The notes under the pieces: generated by a model
Seen by the model: the letters and a program-made list of their open reading frames with translations, nothing else
Databases searched by the model: none
Told to the model about the DNA's origin: nothing
Assembly (NCBI GenBank): GCA_018701175.1
Contig: JABIWF010000137.1
Span: 1 to 47,994, forward strand
Length of the DNA: 47,994 nt
Direction: 5' to 3'
From: Methanobacteriota archaeon
GTDB taxonomy: Archaea; Thermoplasmatota; Poseidoniia; Poseidoniales; Poseidoniaceae
Shown here: positions 47,557 through 47,994 of the stretch, piece after piece
Layout of the letters: each line of letters begins with the position of its first letter
Numbering within the stretch: the first letter of the stretch is position 1
Position numbers and translations under genes: made by a program

Positions 47557-47994
47557 ATGGCTAAGCAGAAACAAGCAGAAGAATGCGTTCTCTACGTTCG
47601 AGTATCAACAACTCGTCAAGCGGAGGATGGAGTGAGCATAGATGCTCAAATTGCCAAAGGAAAAGCTAACGCAGAATTTCGTAATTTACTGCTTCCTGAT
47701 GAGAATATTTTCATCGATGACGGAGTAAGTGCCAAGGTTCCATTATGGTCAAGACCTGCTGCTAAGCAGATGAAGGAATTCATCCTCAAGCAGAAAATCA
47801 AGCACATTTTTGCTTACAGAATGGACCGATTATTTCGCAGCACCATCGATTGCCTTGCAACAGTAGAAGAATTAGATGAATTTGGCATAGGAATTCAGTT
47901 TTGTGAATCAGGAGGACAACCTCTTGATTTGTCTTCAGCAGTAGGTCGAATGCTCATCACTATATTGGCAGCCTTTGGTGAAATGGAAAGAAAT
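47557..47994 (+). CDS. serine recombinase (resolvase/invertase family), N-terminal part
   Basis: 146 codons run off the right edge, with the frame still open. The catalytic domain is complete to the E-helix. LYVRVSTTRQ holds the nucleophile Ser17 with Arg15, SIDAQ follows, then FAYRMDRLFRS with the conserved Arg residues, and AAFGEMERN starts the long helix. The insertion after the first strand (FIDDGVSAKVPLWSRPAAKQMKEFI) is like that of large serine recombinases or IS607-type relatives. The missing C-terminus would decide between integrase and resolvase. Codons differ from the neighbours (more TTA, ATA and AGA), which suggests acquired DNA. Start: ATG 47557, leaderless. Confidence 0.9.
   Translation, partial: MAKQKQAEECVLYVRVSTTRQAEDGVSIDAQIAKGKANAEFRNLLLPDENIFIDDGVSAKVPLWSRPAAKQMKEFILKQKIKHIFAYRMDRLFRSTIDCLATVEELDEFGIGIQFCESGGQPLDLSSAVGRMLITILAAFGEMERN

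Overview
The window reads as a chromosomal segment of a planktonic euryarchaeon of the Marine Group II / Candidatus Poseidoniales type (Thermoplasmata side). This is inferred from content, not from a database search. The archaeal features are an unsplit RNA polymerase B subunit next to split A'/A'' subunits and RpoH, ribosomal protein L30e, a Pop5-like RNase P protein, a tRNA-Lys without encoded CCA, and TATA-type promoters. The features that suggest this group are giant secreted thrombospondin type 3 (calcium-binding) repeat proteins with C-terminal anchors, a propionyl/methylmalonyl-CoA module, and an aerobic-style Rieske/cytochrome b operon. Many genes also carry clear Shine-Dalgarno sequences (GGAGG, GAGGTG).

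Layout. 1-7.1 kb: the end of a membrane protein with a DUF4129-like tail; a minus-strand set of ribbon-helix-helix regulator, small ORF, XPD-like Fe-S helicase and Hsp20-like protein; a TerB-like protein; glutamate dehydrogenase; a SixA-like phosphatase. 7.1-15.9 kb: a 1369-residue thrombospondin-repeat protein; a minus-strand acyl-CoA carboxylase operon (carboxyltransferase, small subunit, biotin carrier); and, divergently, the methylmalonyl-CoA mutase B12 subunit, its MeaB GTPase and a dolichol-kinase-like membrane protein. Together these serve propionyl-CoA to methylmalonyl-CoA to succinyl-CoA, but the biotin carboxylase and the large mutase subunit lie outside the window. 15.9-20.5 kb: a tight plus-strand run of a 40-codon membrane peptide, asparagine synthetase, a glutamate-cysteine ligase of the Thiobacillus ferrooxidans type, a polytopic membrane protein, a two-cluster ferredoxin and a two-helix membrane protein.

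21.3-27.1 kb: the most striking locus. A five-gene minus-strand operon encodes a secreted protein with a CxCH motif, a two-helix protein, a Rieske protein, a b6-type cytochrome b, and a 942-residue fusion of a cytochrome b6f subunit IV-like domain to a heterodisulfide-reductase HdrD-like iron-sulfur module. If expressed as one complex, it would physically join quinol oxidation in the membrane to a cytosolic HdrD-type Fe-S unit.

27.3-32.5 kb: a TPR protein, a divergent FtsZ-like GTPase, a polytopic membrane protein, a Pop5-like protein, a small membrane protein, and a fusion of a methyltransferase with a biotin-protein ligase. 32.6-42.2 kb: tRNA-Lys and the RNA polymerase operon rpoH-rpoB-rpoA'-rpoA''-rpl30e. 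RpoH and RpoA'' carry a homologous N-terminal helical extension, and RpoA' has an insertion of about 140 residues with zinc-ligand pairs. 42.2-48 kb: a second thrombospondin-repeat protein, an NTF2-like protein, a lipoprotein metalloprotease and, running off the right edge, a serine recombinase with AT-rich codons that probably marks the start of a mobile element.
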